Shown piece by piece: positions 7,732 to 18,335 of a stretch of DNA of 64,000 bases. The notes under the pieces were generated by a model. That model worked only from the letters and a program-made list of their open reading frames with translations. It ran no database searches and had not been told where the DNA came from. Position 1 is the stretch's first letter, and each line of letters begins with the position of its first letter. Source of the stretch: Segatella copri. GTDB lineage: Bacteria > Bacteroidota > Bacteroidia > Bacteroidales > Bacteroidaceae. The position numbers and the translations under genes are program-made. The stretch covers positions 372,001 to 436,000 of the forward strand of contig NZ_JAPDUW010000001.1 in the NCBI RefSeq assembly GCF_026015295.1, read 5' to 3'.

Positions 7732-9735
7732 TTATGGGAGGATAACAATCTTGGTAACTCCTGTCAAGTCGCCCTGAATAGCAAAGCCACATGAGTGTGC
7801 AACTTCTACAGCTGTTTCATCAAAAACATATTCAAGTTTACTTTCTGAAGGATTCCAATCTGCAATAGTTGTTATAGTTGGCCAACCATCTTCATTCTTA
7901 TTGATCTGTACTTGTCCCTTGACGGTAGGGTCTTTGTAAACAATCAGTTTAGAACCAACTTTTACCTTTACTTTCTCAAATACGTCTTTGGTCAAATAGA
8001 ATTTTCCACTGCCACTTGACCATGAGAAATCAAATGGATATGTTATTTTCCCATTATCCATATTCGTTACAAGTTCTGCGATATCCTTTTCGGCAGGAAC
8101 CACCTTGAACTCAGGACCTTCAATCTTGTTGCCGTCTGGGTCTTCCATCACGATCTTGTATGTACCTACTTCAGCATTGGCAGGAACCTGACATACAATC
8201 TCTGTATTGGTACGTGAGGTATAGCGGTTTACCTTGTAAGAACCGATATAGAGGTTCTGGATGTTCTGGAAGTTCTTACCAGTGATGGTGATGGTAGAAC
8301 CTGCGATAGCTTCACCTGGTGTTACGGATGCAATTGCTGGATCTGTAGCTGCCTTGATGCTCAATTGACCATCGATGTTGATAGTGGTACCATTCTTCAG
8401 GTTGAGCTTGAAGCCTGTACCGGCGCATGCTGCAGGAACTGTTACTGCGATGGCATTGGCATTCTGTGCTGCAAATTTCTCTACGGTCTGCTCTACATCG
8501 CCAGGGAAGGTGACGCTCTTCACGAGGTCGAGATCTGTACCCTTGATGATGGTCTTCTCGCCAGCTGTGATAGCAGCAGGAGTGCAAGCGGTAACTGTTG
8601 GCTTAACCAATGTATAGGCTACTGCAACGGTCTTGCCATTATCAAGACTCAAAGTGATGTCGCCTTCCTGTGCATCCTCTGGTACTGTAGAAGTAACCTT
8701 TGTTGTCTCAACCTTGTTAAGCTTAGATTCCTTGGCGTTAGGGAATGCGATGCCTGTAATCAGATCCATATCCTTACCGCTGATTGTTATCTCTTTACCA
8801 TTCTTGATAGGGGAAGGAGTTGCAACGAGTTGGCTAGGAACAACGGTTGTAATCTCACCGAAAGGAATTCTTATACCGCTTTTTGTTACAGCTGTAATTT
8901 CACCGTCTGCTACCTTAGAAGAGATAATGAAGGTAATCTCAGAAGCTGTTTGTGACTTGAAGTCAGCTGCTTCTACGGTTGCACCATTCAACTCAATACT
9001 TGCAATCTGGTCAAGTGAAGTACCTCTGAGGACCTCTGTTTCACCAGCCTTGATGAGAGACTTACCGATAGCATTGTTTGCATCGATTTCAGGAGCATTG
9101 ATACTTAAAGCACCTTCAGAATACATATAGTTGTTTCCATCGCTAATCTGGAATCTGCCTTCTCCTGCTTCTGCTGGGATAACCAACTGAATCTGATAGC
9201 GGGTCTGAGATTTAAAATTCTCGGCATCCATAGTCGCGCCATTGGCAAAAATGACAGATGTAATATTGTTGAGATAATCGCCTTCAATAGTGAGGACGTC
9301 TCCAACATTACCTACCAGGTTTTCCTTGTTTTCACCTACGTAGAAACCTGTGAATTTCAAATTCTCAATGTATGTGATTGGGGTAAGGGTCTTGATTTCA
9401 CCATTCTTGGCGGTCTTCAATGTAACAATACCTGGTTCACATTTTTCTGCAGGAACTTCAATATTGATTTCTGAGTTTTTTCCTGATGTAACAACATTAA
9501 TGCTGGTAATAGCTTCTGCACCAGGAAGATCTATTTCTGTAATCTGGTCAAGATTGGCTCCTTTGAAAGTAAGGACACCCCCACGGAGTACAGGGTTTGG
9601 ACCGTATGATAATACAGATATTTCATTGCCATACTGGTCGGTGTTCAAGTCATCACGGTCGCATGATGTGAACGCAAATGTACTGCATATCAGTAGCAGA
9701 ACCAACCAGAGGAAAGATTTATTATGTCTTTTCAT
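7732..9735 (-). CDS. Surface glycan-binding lipoprotein with six TIG/IPT-like repeats
   Basis: A 667-residue lipoprotein (Cys25, followed by acidic DRDD). Six Ig-like TIG/IPT repeats of about 80-87 residues run from about 38 to 555; each opens with a P.....G.....L.G..LD.I..I.... pattern. The last about 110 residues form a separate domain (VKVGSKLIVYKD, WNPSESKLEYVF, CGFAIQGDLTGVTKIVIL) also found in the secreted protein at 2602-3648. Its place after SusC, SusD and another TIG protein is the SusE/SGBP position, so it should hold mannan at the cell surface, with the C-terminal domain the likely binder and the TIG repeats a spacer. Confidence 0.85.
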   Translation of the reverse strand: MKRHNKSFLWLVLLLICSTFAFTSCDRDDLNTDQYGNEISVLSYGPNPVLRGGVLTFKGANLDQITEIDLPGAEAITSINVVTSGKNSEINIEVPAEKCEPGIVTLKTAKNGEIKTLTPITYIENLKFTGFYVGENKENLVGNVGDVLTIEGDYLNNITSVIFANGATMDAENFKSQTRYQIQLVIPAEAGEGRFQISDGNNYMYSEGALSINAPEIDANNAIGKSLIKAGETEVLRGTSLDQIASIELNGATVEAADFKSQTASEITFIISSKVADGEITAVTKSGIRIPFGEITTVVPSQLVATPSPIKNGKEITISGKDMDLITGIAFPNAKESKLNKVETTKVTSTVPEDAQEGDITLSLDNGKTVAVAYTLVKPTVTACTPAAITAGEKTIIKGTDLDLVKSVTFPGDVEQTVEKFAAQNANAIAVTVPAACAGTGFKLNLKNGTTINIDGQLSIKAATDPAIASVTPGEAIAGSTITITGKNFQNIQNLYIGSYKVNRYTSRTNTEIVCQVPANAEVGTYKIVMEDPDGNKIEGPEFKVVPAEKDIAELVTNMDNGKITYPFDFSWSSGSGKFYLTKDVFEKVKVKVGSKLIVYKDPTVKGQVQINKNEDGWPTITTIADWNPSESKLEYVFDETAVEVAHSCGFAIQGDLTGVTKIVILP

Positions 9736-9806
9736 AATGATTGACGTTTATTGTTTTTGTTTGTTTGCAGTGCTGGCAGTTGGATGGCTGCCAGCATCAG
9801 CAAATT

Positions 9807-11111
9807 TTATTCATTGATAGGGCAAACACGAATGTTATCAACGCAAATTGTTGGTGAGCATTCTACAGTAGCCTCTTTGTATGGTCCTGTATAGAGGAAC
9901 ATGGTCATACCTGTGAGATTCTCAAACTTCAAACCACCCAATTTGTTTCCATATCTGTCGTATGCAAATTCTGATAATGGAATAGAAACAGTCTGCCAGT
10001 TTCCTGAAGTGCTGAATGTGTTGTTGGTTGCTCCATACCATGGAGTCCAAAGTGCACGTGGAAACTTGTCATCTGCAAGATAGTTGTTGTTGCCTGTTGA
10101 GTATGTTACCTGGTCGTTACCGGTAAAATATACCTGTAATGACAAGCCTGTCCAATCATTAGGAATGTTAACCTCAAACTTCACTTGCATGTTGTCAACA
10201 TCATCCCATTTCATCAGCGAGTTCAACTCAGGATAACCTGCAGCCGGCTCTGGCCAGTAGTTGAATGAGTATTCATCTTCAGCCCATGAATCGAAATTAA
10301 CGGTCTTTCCTCCTAAGTAGTAGTAATTTCCGTCAAGAGGCTGAACTCCTTCAACATCATTCCTCATACGGTTACCATTTTGAATTCCATCACGCCAGCC
10401 ATGACCTGTTGCTATTGCGTCATCTCCGTCATTATCCCAGTCGAAGAGTATGCAGCGGTCGTCACGGAAATAGAACTTAGACTTACCTTTTCCATACATG
10501 CTTTCTACTGTGACAAATCCTTTCTGTGCACCTTCTGGTACCACAAAAGTAACGGCACTCTTGGAAATGCTCTTGAAATCTGTAACATCTACGTTGCCTG
10601 GGAATGTGATTTTAAGATGAGCATTCTCGTAATCCAGCAGGTAGTCACCTTTCAGGGTTACGGTTTCGCCATCTTTTGCAAACTCATTGCTCAATGATGT
10701 TACCACCGGTTCTGGTACGAGCGTCTTGAAGTCATATTCAGTACACTCACCATCCTTGTTGTACATGTAGATCTTATTGGTAGGATTGTCAGTAAGAGTC
10801 TTTGGTACATCTACAATCAAGGTATGGTCTGTAATCATACTTGTATTCAAAATGGCTTGCTGGTCGTTGAAGAGCATTTTTGTTATACTTCTCAAGTTGT
10901 TACCGACCAGGCAGATACTTGTACCCATGTATGCTCCAGTTAACATGGAATCTTTCTTGGTTACATCGCACAGGCGAACGTAATCAATAGAAGGAGTTCC
11001 ACCAGCTATTTCATATTTGTCAGGCTCATCCACACAACTTGTGATACTGAGCCCTGTAAAAGCTGTAGCTCCAAGAAGCATGATACTTAATATTTTATTA
11101 TTTAGCTTCAT
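9807..11111 (-). CDS. Surface glycan-binding protein (SGBP-B type)
   Basis: The start is taken at 11111 (MKLNNKIL), not at the earlier ATG 57 bases upstream, because only this start gives a proper lipoprotein signal (LSITSC, Cys26). The 434-residue protein has two TIG-like Ig domains (about 40-215) and then a C-terminal domain (about 220-434) with WDNDGDD, GNYYYLGG, WGATNN-like loops, SIPLSEF and VDNIRV. This is the layout of the xyloglucan-type SGBP-B binding domain family. It lies 28 bases after the susD-like gene in the same operon. It should bind mannan at the surface next to SusC/D. Confidence 0.85.
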   Translation of the reverse strand: MKLNNKILSIMLLGATAFTGLSITSCVDEPDKYEIAGGTPSIDYVRLCDVTKKDSMLTGAYMGTSICLVGNNLRSITKMLFNDQQAILNTSMITDHTLIVDVPKTLTDNPTNKIYMYNKDGECTEYDFKTLVPEPVVTSLSNEFAKDGETVTLKGDYLLDYENAHLKITFPGNVDVTDFKSISKSAVTFVVPEGAQKGFVTVESMYGKGKSKFYFRDDRCILFDWDNDGDDAIATGHGWRDGIQNGNRMRNDVEGVQPLDGNYYYLGGKTVNFDSWAEDEYSFNYWPEPAAGYPELNSLMKWDDVDNMQVKFEVNIPNDWTGLSLQVYFTGNDQVTYSTGNNNYLADDKFPRALWTPWYGATNNTFSTSGNWQTVSIPLSEFAYDRYGNKLGGLKFENLTGMTMFLYTGPYKEATVECSPTICVDNIRVCPINE

Positions 11112-11139
11112 AATTGTTCTATTTTTGAGGTTTCTTATA

Positions 11140-12936
11140 TTAATAAGTAAACTGAGAAATGTCAACATGCTGTGGTGCCTCCAGCAAATGAGGGTTCATG
11201 GTTGCATCTTCTGTAGGGAATGGGATGGTAAAACTGCTCATCTGAACGTTCTGATGCTTACCAGGATCATCATTGTATCTTACATCGCTGTTCAAGTTCC
11301 AAGGACCATCATAGCTACCCTTGTTGTACCATGTCTCATAGAGCGCATTCAGACCATAATACTCATTTCTCTTCTGTGCGTTCAACTCAGCAATTGTTGC
11401 ATCAGGATCGAAGTAGTATCTGCGTACGTAATCATACCAGCGATCGCCCTCAAGTGCTAACTCCAATCTGCGCTCCTTCCATACATCTTCGAAACTGATA
11501 GATGTTGGGCGTTCGTATGTAGATACCGCACGGTTGCGAACTTTGTAGAATGCATCAATTGCAGATGCATCTGTTGTTGAGCCTGCATTACCAATCTTGG
11601 CTTCTGCATAGATGAGATAAACATCTGCAAGACGTAACAGCTGAGTATAGTTACCATAAGCCATCACATCAAAGTCGCAGCCTATATGCAAGTTATGGTC
11701 GGCTTTATCACCAACAAGATGTTTTGCACATTGTGCTCCTGTTGGAGTCTGGAGTTCACCATTGCCTTGATGCTTCTCATAACCTTTATATACATGCTTC
11801 AAGAAGTCGAAACCACCGCAGTCTGTGTAGAAATAATCATATTTGTCACCAGCCATGATCATGGTAGCCTTACGGCGGATGTCGGTGTTGTTTCTAGTCT
11901 GGCTTGTTGGATTATCTCCGAAAGCTTCTATCAGGTCTACTGATGGACCAGCCCATCCTCCCCAGTTGTTACCTGTTTCATCGAAACCCGAAATAGCGAG
12001 GTCACTTTGAAGTGAGTTTTGAGATGTCCAAGGGTCACGTGTGGCACGCCAGTGCCATGCGATGAGTGATTCAGGACCTTTGTATGCGCTGTAGAACATT
12101 GCTGGGAAATTGGCTGCAGGTTCCAAACTTCTGCCACTATTGTCTATAACATCCTTTGCATATTTGGCAGCGTTGTCAAGATCTTCCTGGTTGCGCTGGT
12201 GATTGGTGGTCTTGATATATGCCACACTTCCCTGTTCGTAAGTTGTAGTTGCTGGATCGAAACCAGACTTTGTCAGGTAAACCTTGGCAAGCAAGCCTTC
12301 TGCGCTGTATTTATCAATACGTCCAAGACCTGTAGGATCTTTTTCCGGTAACAGTTCAATGGCTTTTTTCAAGGTCATGATGATGTAATCGTATACATCC
12401 TCTATGTTGGCCTTATACTGGTCATTGTATGTACCGGCACCGATAATGTCTGTGTTGTTATGGATGATTGGCACTGCACCGAATGTACGTACAAGATAGA
12501 AGTATGCCATAGCTTTCCATGTCAGGCATTCTCCCATACATGCACTCTTAACGCTTGCGCTTGCGTTGGCACCTTTCAGTTTATCATAAATGGTGTTGGC
12601 GTAGGCATTGACTGTCCAAAGTGAATAAGACATATCTTTCAGGTTGGCATTGTTGGCAGATACGTTACAGTTCCAGTATTGAGTATCTTCACTTCCCCAC
12701 CAATAATAGTTTCCTGACATAACTTCACCAACTTTGAAGAAACCTCTTTGGAAATCATACCATGGCATACTGTACAGAGAATTGGCGCCTTGATAGCACT
12801 CTGCATCACCATTATAGAACGTGTCTGCATTGTAGTTGGAATTGTCTGGCTGATCCAGAAAGTCCCCGCAAGAAGACAAGCTGAGACCCAAGACGAATGC
12901 GCAAACGGCCGTTTTATATATATTGTATTTTTTCAT
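11140..12936 (-). CDS. SusD/RagB-family nutrient-binding outer membrane lipoprotein
   Basis: A 598-residue lipoprotein (LSSCGDFLDQ, Cys23). It shows typical SusD features: the N-terminal CGDFLD..., helical TPR-like stretches (YDYIIMTLKKAIELLPE, AEGLLAKVYLTKSGFD), the LLRLADVYLIYAEA stretch and the closing VWKERRLELALEGDRWYDYVRR motif. It forms the lid of the SusC channel and binds mannan oligosaccharides. It starts 25 bases after the SusC stop codon, in the same operon. Confidence 0.95.
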   Translation of the reverse strand: MKKYNIYKTAVCAFVLGLSLSSCGDFLDQPDNSNYNADTFYNGDAECYQGANSLYSMPWYDFQRGFFKVGEVMSGNYYWWGSEDTQYWNCNVSANNANLKDMSYSLWTVNAYANTIYDKLKGANASASVKSACMGECLTWKAMAYFYLVRTFGAVPIIHNNTDIIGAGTYNDQYKANIEDVYDYIIMTLKKAIELLPEKDPTGLGRIDKYSAEGLLAKVYLTKSGFDPATTTYEQGSVAYIKTTNHQRNQEDLDNAAKYAKDVIDNSGRSLEPAANFPAMFYSAYKGPESLIAWHWRATRDPWTSQNSLQSDLAISGFDETGNNWGGWAGPSVDLIEAFGDNPTSQTRNNTDIRRKATMIMAGDKYDYFYTDCGGFDFLKHVYKGYEKHQGNGELQTPTGAQCAKHLVGDKADHNLHIGCDFDVMAYGNYTQLLRLADVYLIYAEAKIGNAGSTTDASAIDAFYKVRNRAVSTYERPTSISFEDVWKERRLELALEGDRWYDYVRRYYFDPDATIAELNAQKRNEYYGLNALYETWYNKGSYDGPWNLNSDVRYNDDPGKHQNVQMSSFTIPFPTEDATMNPHLLEAPQHVDISQFTY

Positions 12937-12961
12937 AATTGTTTATTCTTTTGTTATTTAA

Positions 12962-15900
12962 TTAGAAAGCAAGGTTGATACCGAAAGAATATACCGTTGG
13001 TGAAGGATAACGTCCGTTATCTACACCGAAGCTGTATCCCTGTGAATCGGATGTACTTGCACCTACTTCTGGATCATAACCGTCGTAACCGGTAATAGTG
13101 AAGAGGTTCTGTATATTTGCATATACTCTCAAACTCTCAATATGAAGGTATCTTGCATACTTTTTAGGCAATGTATAACCTAAAGTGATATTCTTCATTC
13201 TCAAGTATGATCCATCTTCAACATATCTGTCACTGATAACGCTAGAGTTTCCGGCTGGGTCACCGATAGCAAGACGTGGAATGTTGGTTCCTGCGTTTAC
13301 TACATAGATGTTGTCTACGTCATCATACCAGTTGTATACGGTATTGGCATTGTTGCCTTTATAACCATTACTGTAGTCCTTGTTCGGATCAATTGGAGCC
13401 AGTACGGCATGATTCTTGACACTTGCACTCTGGTTTACCCAGGCATTGTTCATCTTGCTCATGCTGATATTCAGGTAGTTCATAACCTTGTTTCCTACAG
13501 AACCGCTGACGAACAATGTCAGGTCGAAGTCCTTATAACGGAATGTGTTGGTCCAACCAAATGTATATTTAGGCTGTGGATTACCGATGTAAGTCTTGTC
13601 GTAATCGTCGATAACTCCATCAGGCTTTCCGTCAGGACCTGAAATATCCTTAAACTTGATATCGCCTGGCCATACGGTTGTTCCCTTATTCAGGGCTCCT
13701 TCCTTGTAGCTCTTAGGCTTAGGAGAGTTTTTGATATCTTCAAAATCCTTGTATACGCCATCGGTCTGATATCCCCAGAATTGATAGAGAGGTTTGCCGA
13801 TGTTACTTACACAGACAACGTCGTTCCACTGGCCATAGCCAATGATGTTGGCATTGGTTGTGCCGCTGAGACCTACCAGTTTGTTCTTGTTCCAAGAAAT
13901 GTTGAACTCTGTATCCCAAGAGAAGTTCTTGTTAGCAATAGGATGAGCGTTTACTGCCAACTCGAAACCGGTGTTCTTGATCTTACCGTAGTTACCCCAA
14001 GGTGCATTAAGACGTGAAGAACCATTGCCTTGAGTACCCATATATGAAGGCAACTGTAAAGGCATCAGCATATCGTTGGAAACCTTGTTGTACCAGTCGA
14101 GAGTGAAACCAATCTTATCATTGAAGAGTCCAAGATCGAGACCGATATTGGTCTGTTCCTGAGTTTCCCACTTGATAGAAGTGTTTGGAATGTTGGTAGG
14201 ACGGTATGCTACGCTTGTTTGACCAACAAGGAACTTGGTTACGGTAGTACCCCATTTGTAAGCACCGATATTGGCATTACCAGTCTGACCCCAGCCAATA
14301 CGAATCTTACCATTGCTCAACCATTTACCTGCGATGCTCTTGATAAACTTCTCGTTAGAGAAACGCCAGCTTGCTGCGAATGAGTGGAATGAAGCCCAAC
14401 GGTTTTCAGGACCGAAGTTAGAACTTCCGTCACGACGGAATGTATATGTTGCTAAATAACGGTCATCGTAGTTGTATGTCTCACGTGTAAAGAATGATGA
14501 CATTGTTGTAACACCGAAACCAGACTTGATACTAGGAGTGCTGGAACCCAAAGATGGCAAATGGATTGTATTGTTTGGCAAATTAGCGTTTGCCTGATAG
14601 GTATAATCCCAGTCACTGCGCCAAGCTTCCTGACCCAGCATGGCTGTGAAAGAATGCTTTTTGATACTTCCATTATAAGTAATGTAGTTCTTAAACTGCC
14701 AATACTTGCTTGTATTCTTCTGCCAGCTTGCAAAGTTTGTGTCCTGGTTCCAGTTGCCTAAGTGCATAGTAGGTGTAAAGACCTCTGCATCACTCCATGA
14801 CAAGTCGTAACCCAACTCTGTATGCCAGGTGAGGTTCTTTATAGGAGTAATGTCTGCAAAAATGTTACCGGTCAGCTTGTTGCGCTTCATGGTGATATCC
14901 TTGCTCAAAGCCTGTGCAATAGGGTTTGGTGAAGACCAGCCGTCACGTACTACAGATGTGTAGTTTCCGTCTACATCGTAGATGGCAATATCTGGTGGTG
15001 TGGTCAATGCGTATGTAATAACACCTTCTGTACCATCAGCATGGAGCAGGCGCTCCTTGGTTCTTGTGTATGTAGTATTCATACCTATCTTGAACCATTT
15101 CTTCAGTTGGGCGTCCAGATTGGCACGTACGTTCAAACGCTTGAAGTTAGAACCGATGATAGTACCATCCTGATCCATCATACCGCCACTAACATAGTAC
15201 TTAACCTTCTCTGTACCACCTTGTGCAGCAACCTGATGCTGGTGCTGGAAAGCTGTGCGGAATACAGCGTCCTGCCAGTTGGTTCCTCGACCCAAGATAG
15301 ATGGGTCTGAGAAATCAGGACGTGCCTGATCCTGTGAAATCCATCCGTTGTTTACAAAATCATTATAATATTCTGAGAATTCACGAAGATTCAGAATGTC
15401 AATACGCTTTCCCTGGTATTGCCATGCTGCCATGCCGTCGTATGTAAATTTTGCTTCTCCAATCTTACCCCGTTTGGTTGTGATAAGTACAACACCATTT
15501 GCACCCTGGGCACCATAGATGGCTGTAGCAGAAGCATCCTTCAGAATTTCCATACTGACGATATCGGCAGGGTTGATAGTTGACATTGGTGATACGGTAG
15601 AAACAGAACCGTTTCCTAAGGCATCTCCCAAACCTAATGAACCGCCGCTTGAACCGCCGCCCTGGAAGATGACACCATCAATGACATAAAGTGGTTCTGC
15701 ACCGGCATTGATGGTTGACTGTCCGCGAACTCGGATTGAGGTAGAAGAACCTGGAGCACCTGAAGTCGCTACAGATGTAACACCGGCAACGCGACCTTGG
15801 AAACTCTGGTCTAAGTTTGTGATAATAGAACCTTTGATTTGGTCTTCTCCCATGGAAACAGAAGCTCCTGAGATGTCGCTCTTCTTCATAGTACCATAAC

Positions 15901-16270
15901 CTACAACTACCACCTCGTCAAGACTGTTGTCGTCTTCTACCAAAGTGATGTCGTACTTGCTTTGGCCTCCTACTTTGAAAGTTTTGGTAACATAGCCTAC
16001 GTAAGTTACCTCTACAGTCTGTCCGGCACCTACATTCAGTGTGTAGTTACCATCAAAGTCGGTCACTGCGGCATTTTTTGTGCCTTTCACTTTTACTGTT
16101 GCACCGATGATAGGACCCATTGCATCGGATACGTTACCAGTAATCTTCTTGTTCTGTTGCACAGCCTGATTCGTTGTGATCTGGGCTGCGAAAGTTTGCT
16201 GAGGGGAGATGCCGAGAAGACTCAGGGCAGCTACACTAGCAAGCAACTTTTCTCTACTTTTAAAGTTCAT
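12962..16270 (-). CDS. SusC/RagA-family TonB-dependent outer membrane transporter
   Basis: An 1102-residue protein: signal peptide (about 1-29), carboxypeptidase regulatory-like domain (about 41-112, ITGNVSDAMGPIIGATVKVKG...), the DEVVVVGYGTMKK segment (about 118-130), TonB plug and a 22-strand barrel ending in aromatic Phe (GINLAF). It imports mannan oligosaccharides together with the SusD partner encoded next. As the first gene of the minus-strand mannan operon, it has a long (about 230-base) leader. Confidence 0.95.
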   Translation of the reverse strand: MNFKSREKLLASVAALSLLGISPQQTFAAQITTNQAVQQNKKITGNVSDAMGPIIGATVKVKGTKNAAVTDFDGNYTLNVGAGQTVEVTYVGYVTKTFKVGGQSKYDITLVEDDNSLDEVVVVGYGTMKKSDISGASVSMGEDQIKGSIITNLDQSFQGRVAGVTSVATSGAPGSSTSIRVRGQSTINAGAEPLYVIDGVIFQGGGSSGGSLGLGDALGNGSVSTVSPMSTINPADIVSMEILKDASATAIYGAQGANGVVLITTKRGKIGEAKFTYDGMAAWQYQGKRIDILNLREFSEYYNDFVNNGWISQDQARPDFSDPSILGRGTNWQDAVFRTAFQHQHQVAAQGGTEKVKYYVSGGMMDQDGTIIGSNFKRLNVRANLDAQLKKWFKIGMNTTYTRTKERLLHADGTEGVITYALTTPPDIAIYDVDGNYTSVVRDGWSSPNPIAQALSKDITMKRNKLTGNIFADITPIKNLTWHTELGYDLSWSDAEVFTPTMHLGNWNQDTNFASWQKNTSKYWQFKNYITYNGSIKKHSFTAMLGQEAWRSDWDYTYQANANLPNNTIHLPSLGSSTPSIKSGFGVTTMSSFFTRETYNYDDRYLATYTFRRDGSSNFGPENRWASFHSFAASWRFSNEKFIKSIAGKWLSNGKIRIGWGQTGNANIGAYKWGTTVTKFLVGQTSVAYRPTNIPNTSIKWETQEQTNIGLDLGLFNDKIGFTLDWYNKVSNDMLMPLQLPSYMGTQGNGSSRLNAPWGNYGKIKNTGFELAVNAHPIANKNFSWDTEFNISWNKNKLVGLSGTTNANIIGYGQWNDVVCVSNIGKPLYQFWGYQTDGVYKDFEDIKNSPKPKSYKEGALNKGTTVWPGDIKFKDISGPDGKPDGVIDDYDKTYIGNPQPKYTFGWTNTFRYKDFDLTLFVSGSVGNKVMNYLNISMSKMNNAWVNQSASVKNHAVLAPIDPNKDYSNGYKGNNANTVYNWYDDVDNIYVVNAGTNIPRLAIGDPAGNSSVISDRYVEDGSYLRMKNITLGYTLPKKYARYLHIESLRVYANIQNLFTITGYDGYDPEVGASTSDSQGYSFGVDNGRYPSPTVYSFGINLAF

Positions 16271-16990
16271 ACAATTTTTGTTAGTTGGTTAAAACAGTTG
16301 GGCTCTTTCACTTATATGATCGATACGGGAAAGAATCCAAAACGGATTAGTGCTCTCTGATTATTCCTTCGTCATCTTTTTCTGATGAGAAGAAAGGGCT
16401 AGAGGCTAGCTCTAGGTTGCATTTACTTTTTCCATTGTTGTGATTATGTTTATTTGTTTTATATTGTTTATTCTAAACCTTTAGGCTGTTTTGTAAATCT
16501 GCTGCAAAGATAGCTATTTTTTGCAAAATAGCTTGTACATATTTTGCTGATTACTAATACTTTTCTGCTTTAGTGAAAATAAAATGTAATTTTCGTCATA
16601 TTTATTAAAGATTAAGTGTTAGCGTTACAATTTATTTACTTGATGGTTGATTTATATTGATTATTCTATTATTTGTCTATTATATATAAGGTACGCGTAC
16701 ATTATTTATTATATGAATTGTCATAACCTTTTGTGCTTTGTTAATTGATCTTTGGTTGTTTTCTGTCAATTCTTGAGTTGAATAGAGTGTGTGTGTTGTT
16801 GTTTTCTTTGCTTTTTCTGACTTGATGTGCGTCAATTCTTATTTCTGTTTTCTGATATTTTCGAATATTTTTCTGCCTTTGCAACAAAGTATGTTTATTC
16901 AGCAAAATAATACACGGATATATCGGAAATTATGCCTAACTTTGCAACCGTAAAACAGAATGTTTAACTAACAAGATTACCAACGACAAT
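16271..16990. promoter_or_regulatory. Divergent control region of the two mannan operons
   Basis: A 720-base AT-rich gap without genes. Minus-strand TATCTTTG (16505-16512) is the -7 element for SusC and gives a leader of about 230 bases, which includes a CTAGAG..CTCTAG palindrome near 16400. Plus-strand TAACTTTG (16937-16944) serves the esterase operon, 47 bases before its ATG. The span between the two promoters, about 420 bases, is where a regulator of the hybrid two-component or SusR kind would bind; no such regulator gene is in the window. Confidence 0.65.
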
Positions 16991-18331
16991 ATGAATCATC
17001 GTATAGCAAATGTTTTTAGGTTAATAATTATAGGTGTTCTGATGAGTGTGCTGGGGACTTCAAGCCTCAGCGCACAAATCAGAGGTAACAACATCGTGGT
17101 AACGGTAACTCCTGACCATCAGGACTGGAATTATCGGGTAGGCGAGAAGGCTAACTTCATGGTGAATGTGAGAAAGAGCGGTACGCTACTCAATCAGGTG
17201 AAGGTTGATTACGAAGCTGGACCGGTAATGTTTCCGGAGGTGAAGAAAAGTACCACTCTTAAAGACGGAACCATGAAATGGTGCGGCAGTCTGAACAGAC
17301 CGGGCTTCTACCGCCTCAAGGTTATCGCTCATGTTGATGGCAAGGATTACGAGGGACTTTGCACGGCAGGTTTCTCTCCAGAGAAGATCCAGCCTTTCGC
17401 GCAGGAACCTAAGGATTTCGATGCTTTCTGGAAGAAGGCACTGGATGAGGCAAGACAGAATGACCTCAATCCTACCAAGGTGCTTCTGCCTGAGCGTTGT
17501 ACCAAGGATAAGAATGTATATGAAATCAGTTATAACAACAACCGATGGGGCTCTAAGATGTATGGCATCCTGAGTGTACCGGTAAAAGAAGGTAAGTATC
17601 CGGCTTTGCTCCGTGTACCTGGTGCGGGTGTACGCCCTTATGCCGGCGATACTTATACGGCTCCTGCAGAATGCATCGTACTGGAAATCGGTATTCACGG
17701 TGTTCCTGTTACCATGCAGCAGAAAATTTATGATGATCTTGCCAATGGCGAGCTGAAAGGTTACTGGGATACCAATCTCGAGAATCCTTATCGCAATGCT
17801 TACAGACGGGTGGTAACCGGTGCTGTCCGTGGTGTGGATTATATTGCTTCTCTTCCTGAGTGGAACGGAAAGACTATCGGTGTAACGGGTTCATCACAGG
17901 GTGGATTCCTTTCCATCGCTGTGGCAGCTCTCGATAAGCGAATCACTTTCCTGGCTCCTGTTCATGATGCTATGTGTGATTATGAAGCTGAAATTCACGG
18001 AGTTGCAGGTGGCTGGCCTCACTACTTCTATAAGGAAGACAAGGCGCAGGGGGCTGCATGGAAAGAGCAGAAACTTACGGATTTGGAAAAGGCAAGACTC
18101 GAAGGTGCACGCTATTATGATGGCGTCAACTTCGCCCGTCGTATCACTGTTCCTGGCTGGTACAGTTTCGGTTATAATGATGAGGTGGTTCCGCCAACAT
18201 CATCTTACGGCCTTTATAATTTGGTAAAAGCGCCTAAGACCTTGAGTCTGTACCAGATGACTGGTCATTACTGGTATCAGGAGCAGTGGGATGAATGGCA
18301 GGCTTGGATTATTCAGCAATTAAAGAAATAG
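16991..18331 (+). CDS. CE7-type acetyl esterase (acetylated mannan/xylan oligosaccharides)
   Basis: A 446-residue alpha/beta hydrolase with a signal peptide (about 1-29) and an N-terminal Ig-like segment (about 33-125). The hydrolase part shows GVTGSSQGGF (nucleophile Ser302), FGYNDEVVPP (Asp397) and MTGHYWY (His426), as in the acetyl xylan esterase / cephalosporin C deacetylase family. The segment VRPYAGDTY and the aromatic GYWD region fit CE7. It probably removes acetyl groups from mannan oligosaccharides so that the mannanase and phosphorylase can act. First gene of the + operon; the next start is 4 bases after its stop. Confidence 0.85.
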   Translation: MNHRIANVFRLIIIGVLMSVLGTSSLSAQIRGNNIVVTVTPDHQDWNYRVGEKANFMVNVRKSGTLLNQVKVDYEAGPVMFPEVKKSTTLKDGTMKWCGSLNRPGFYRLKVIAHVDGKDYEGLCTAGFSPEKIQPFAQEPKDFDAFWKKALDEARQNDLNPTKVLLPERCTKDKNVYEISYNNNRWGSKMYGILSVPVKEGKYPALLRVPGAGVRPYAGDTYTAPAECIVLEIGIHGVPVTMQQKIYDDLANGELKGYWDTNLENPYRNAYRRVVTGAVRGVDYIASLPEWNGKTIGVTGSSQGGFLSIAVAALDKRITFLAPVHDAMCDYEAEIHGVAGGWPHYFYKEDKAQGAAWKEQKLTDLEKARLEGARYYDGVNFARRITVPGWYSFGYNDEVVPPTSSYGLYNLVKAPKTLSLYQMTGHYWYQEQWDEWQAWIIQQLKK

Positions 18332-18335
18332 ATAT

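Noticed and set aside
9807..11168. Longer start for the SGBP-B-type gene at 11168
   Set aside because: It would add 19 residues before the lipoprotein signal and overlap the SusD stop region; the start at 11111 gives a normal signal.
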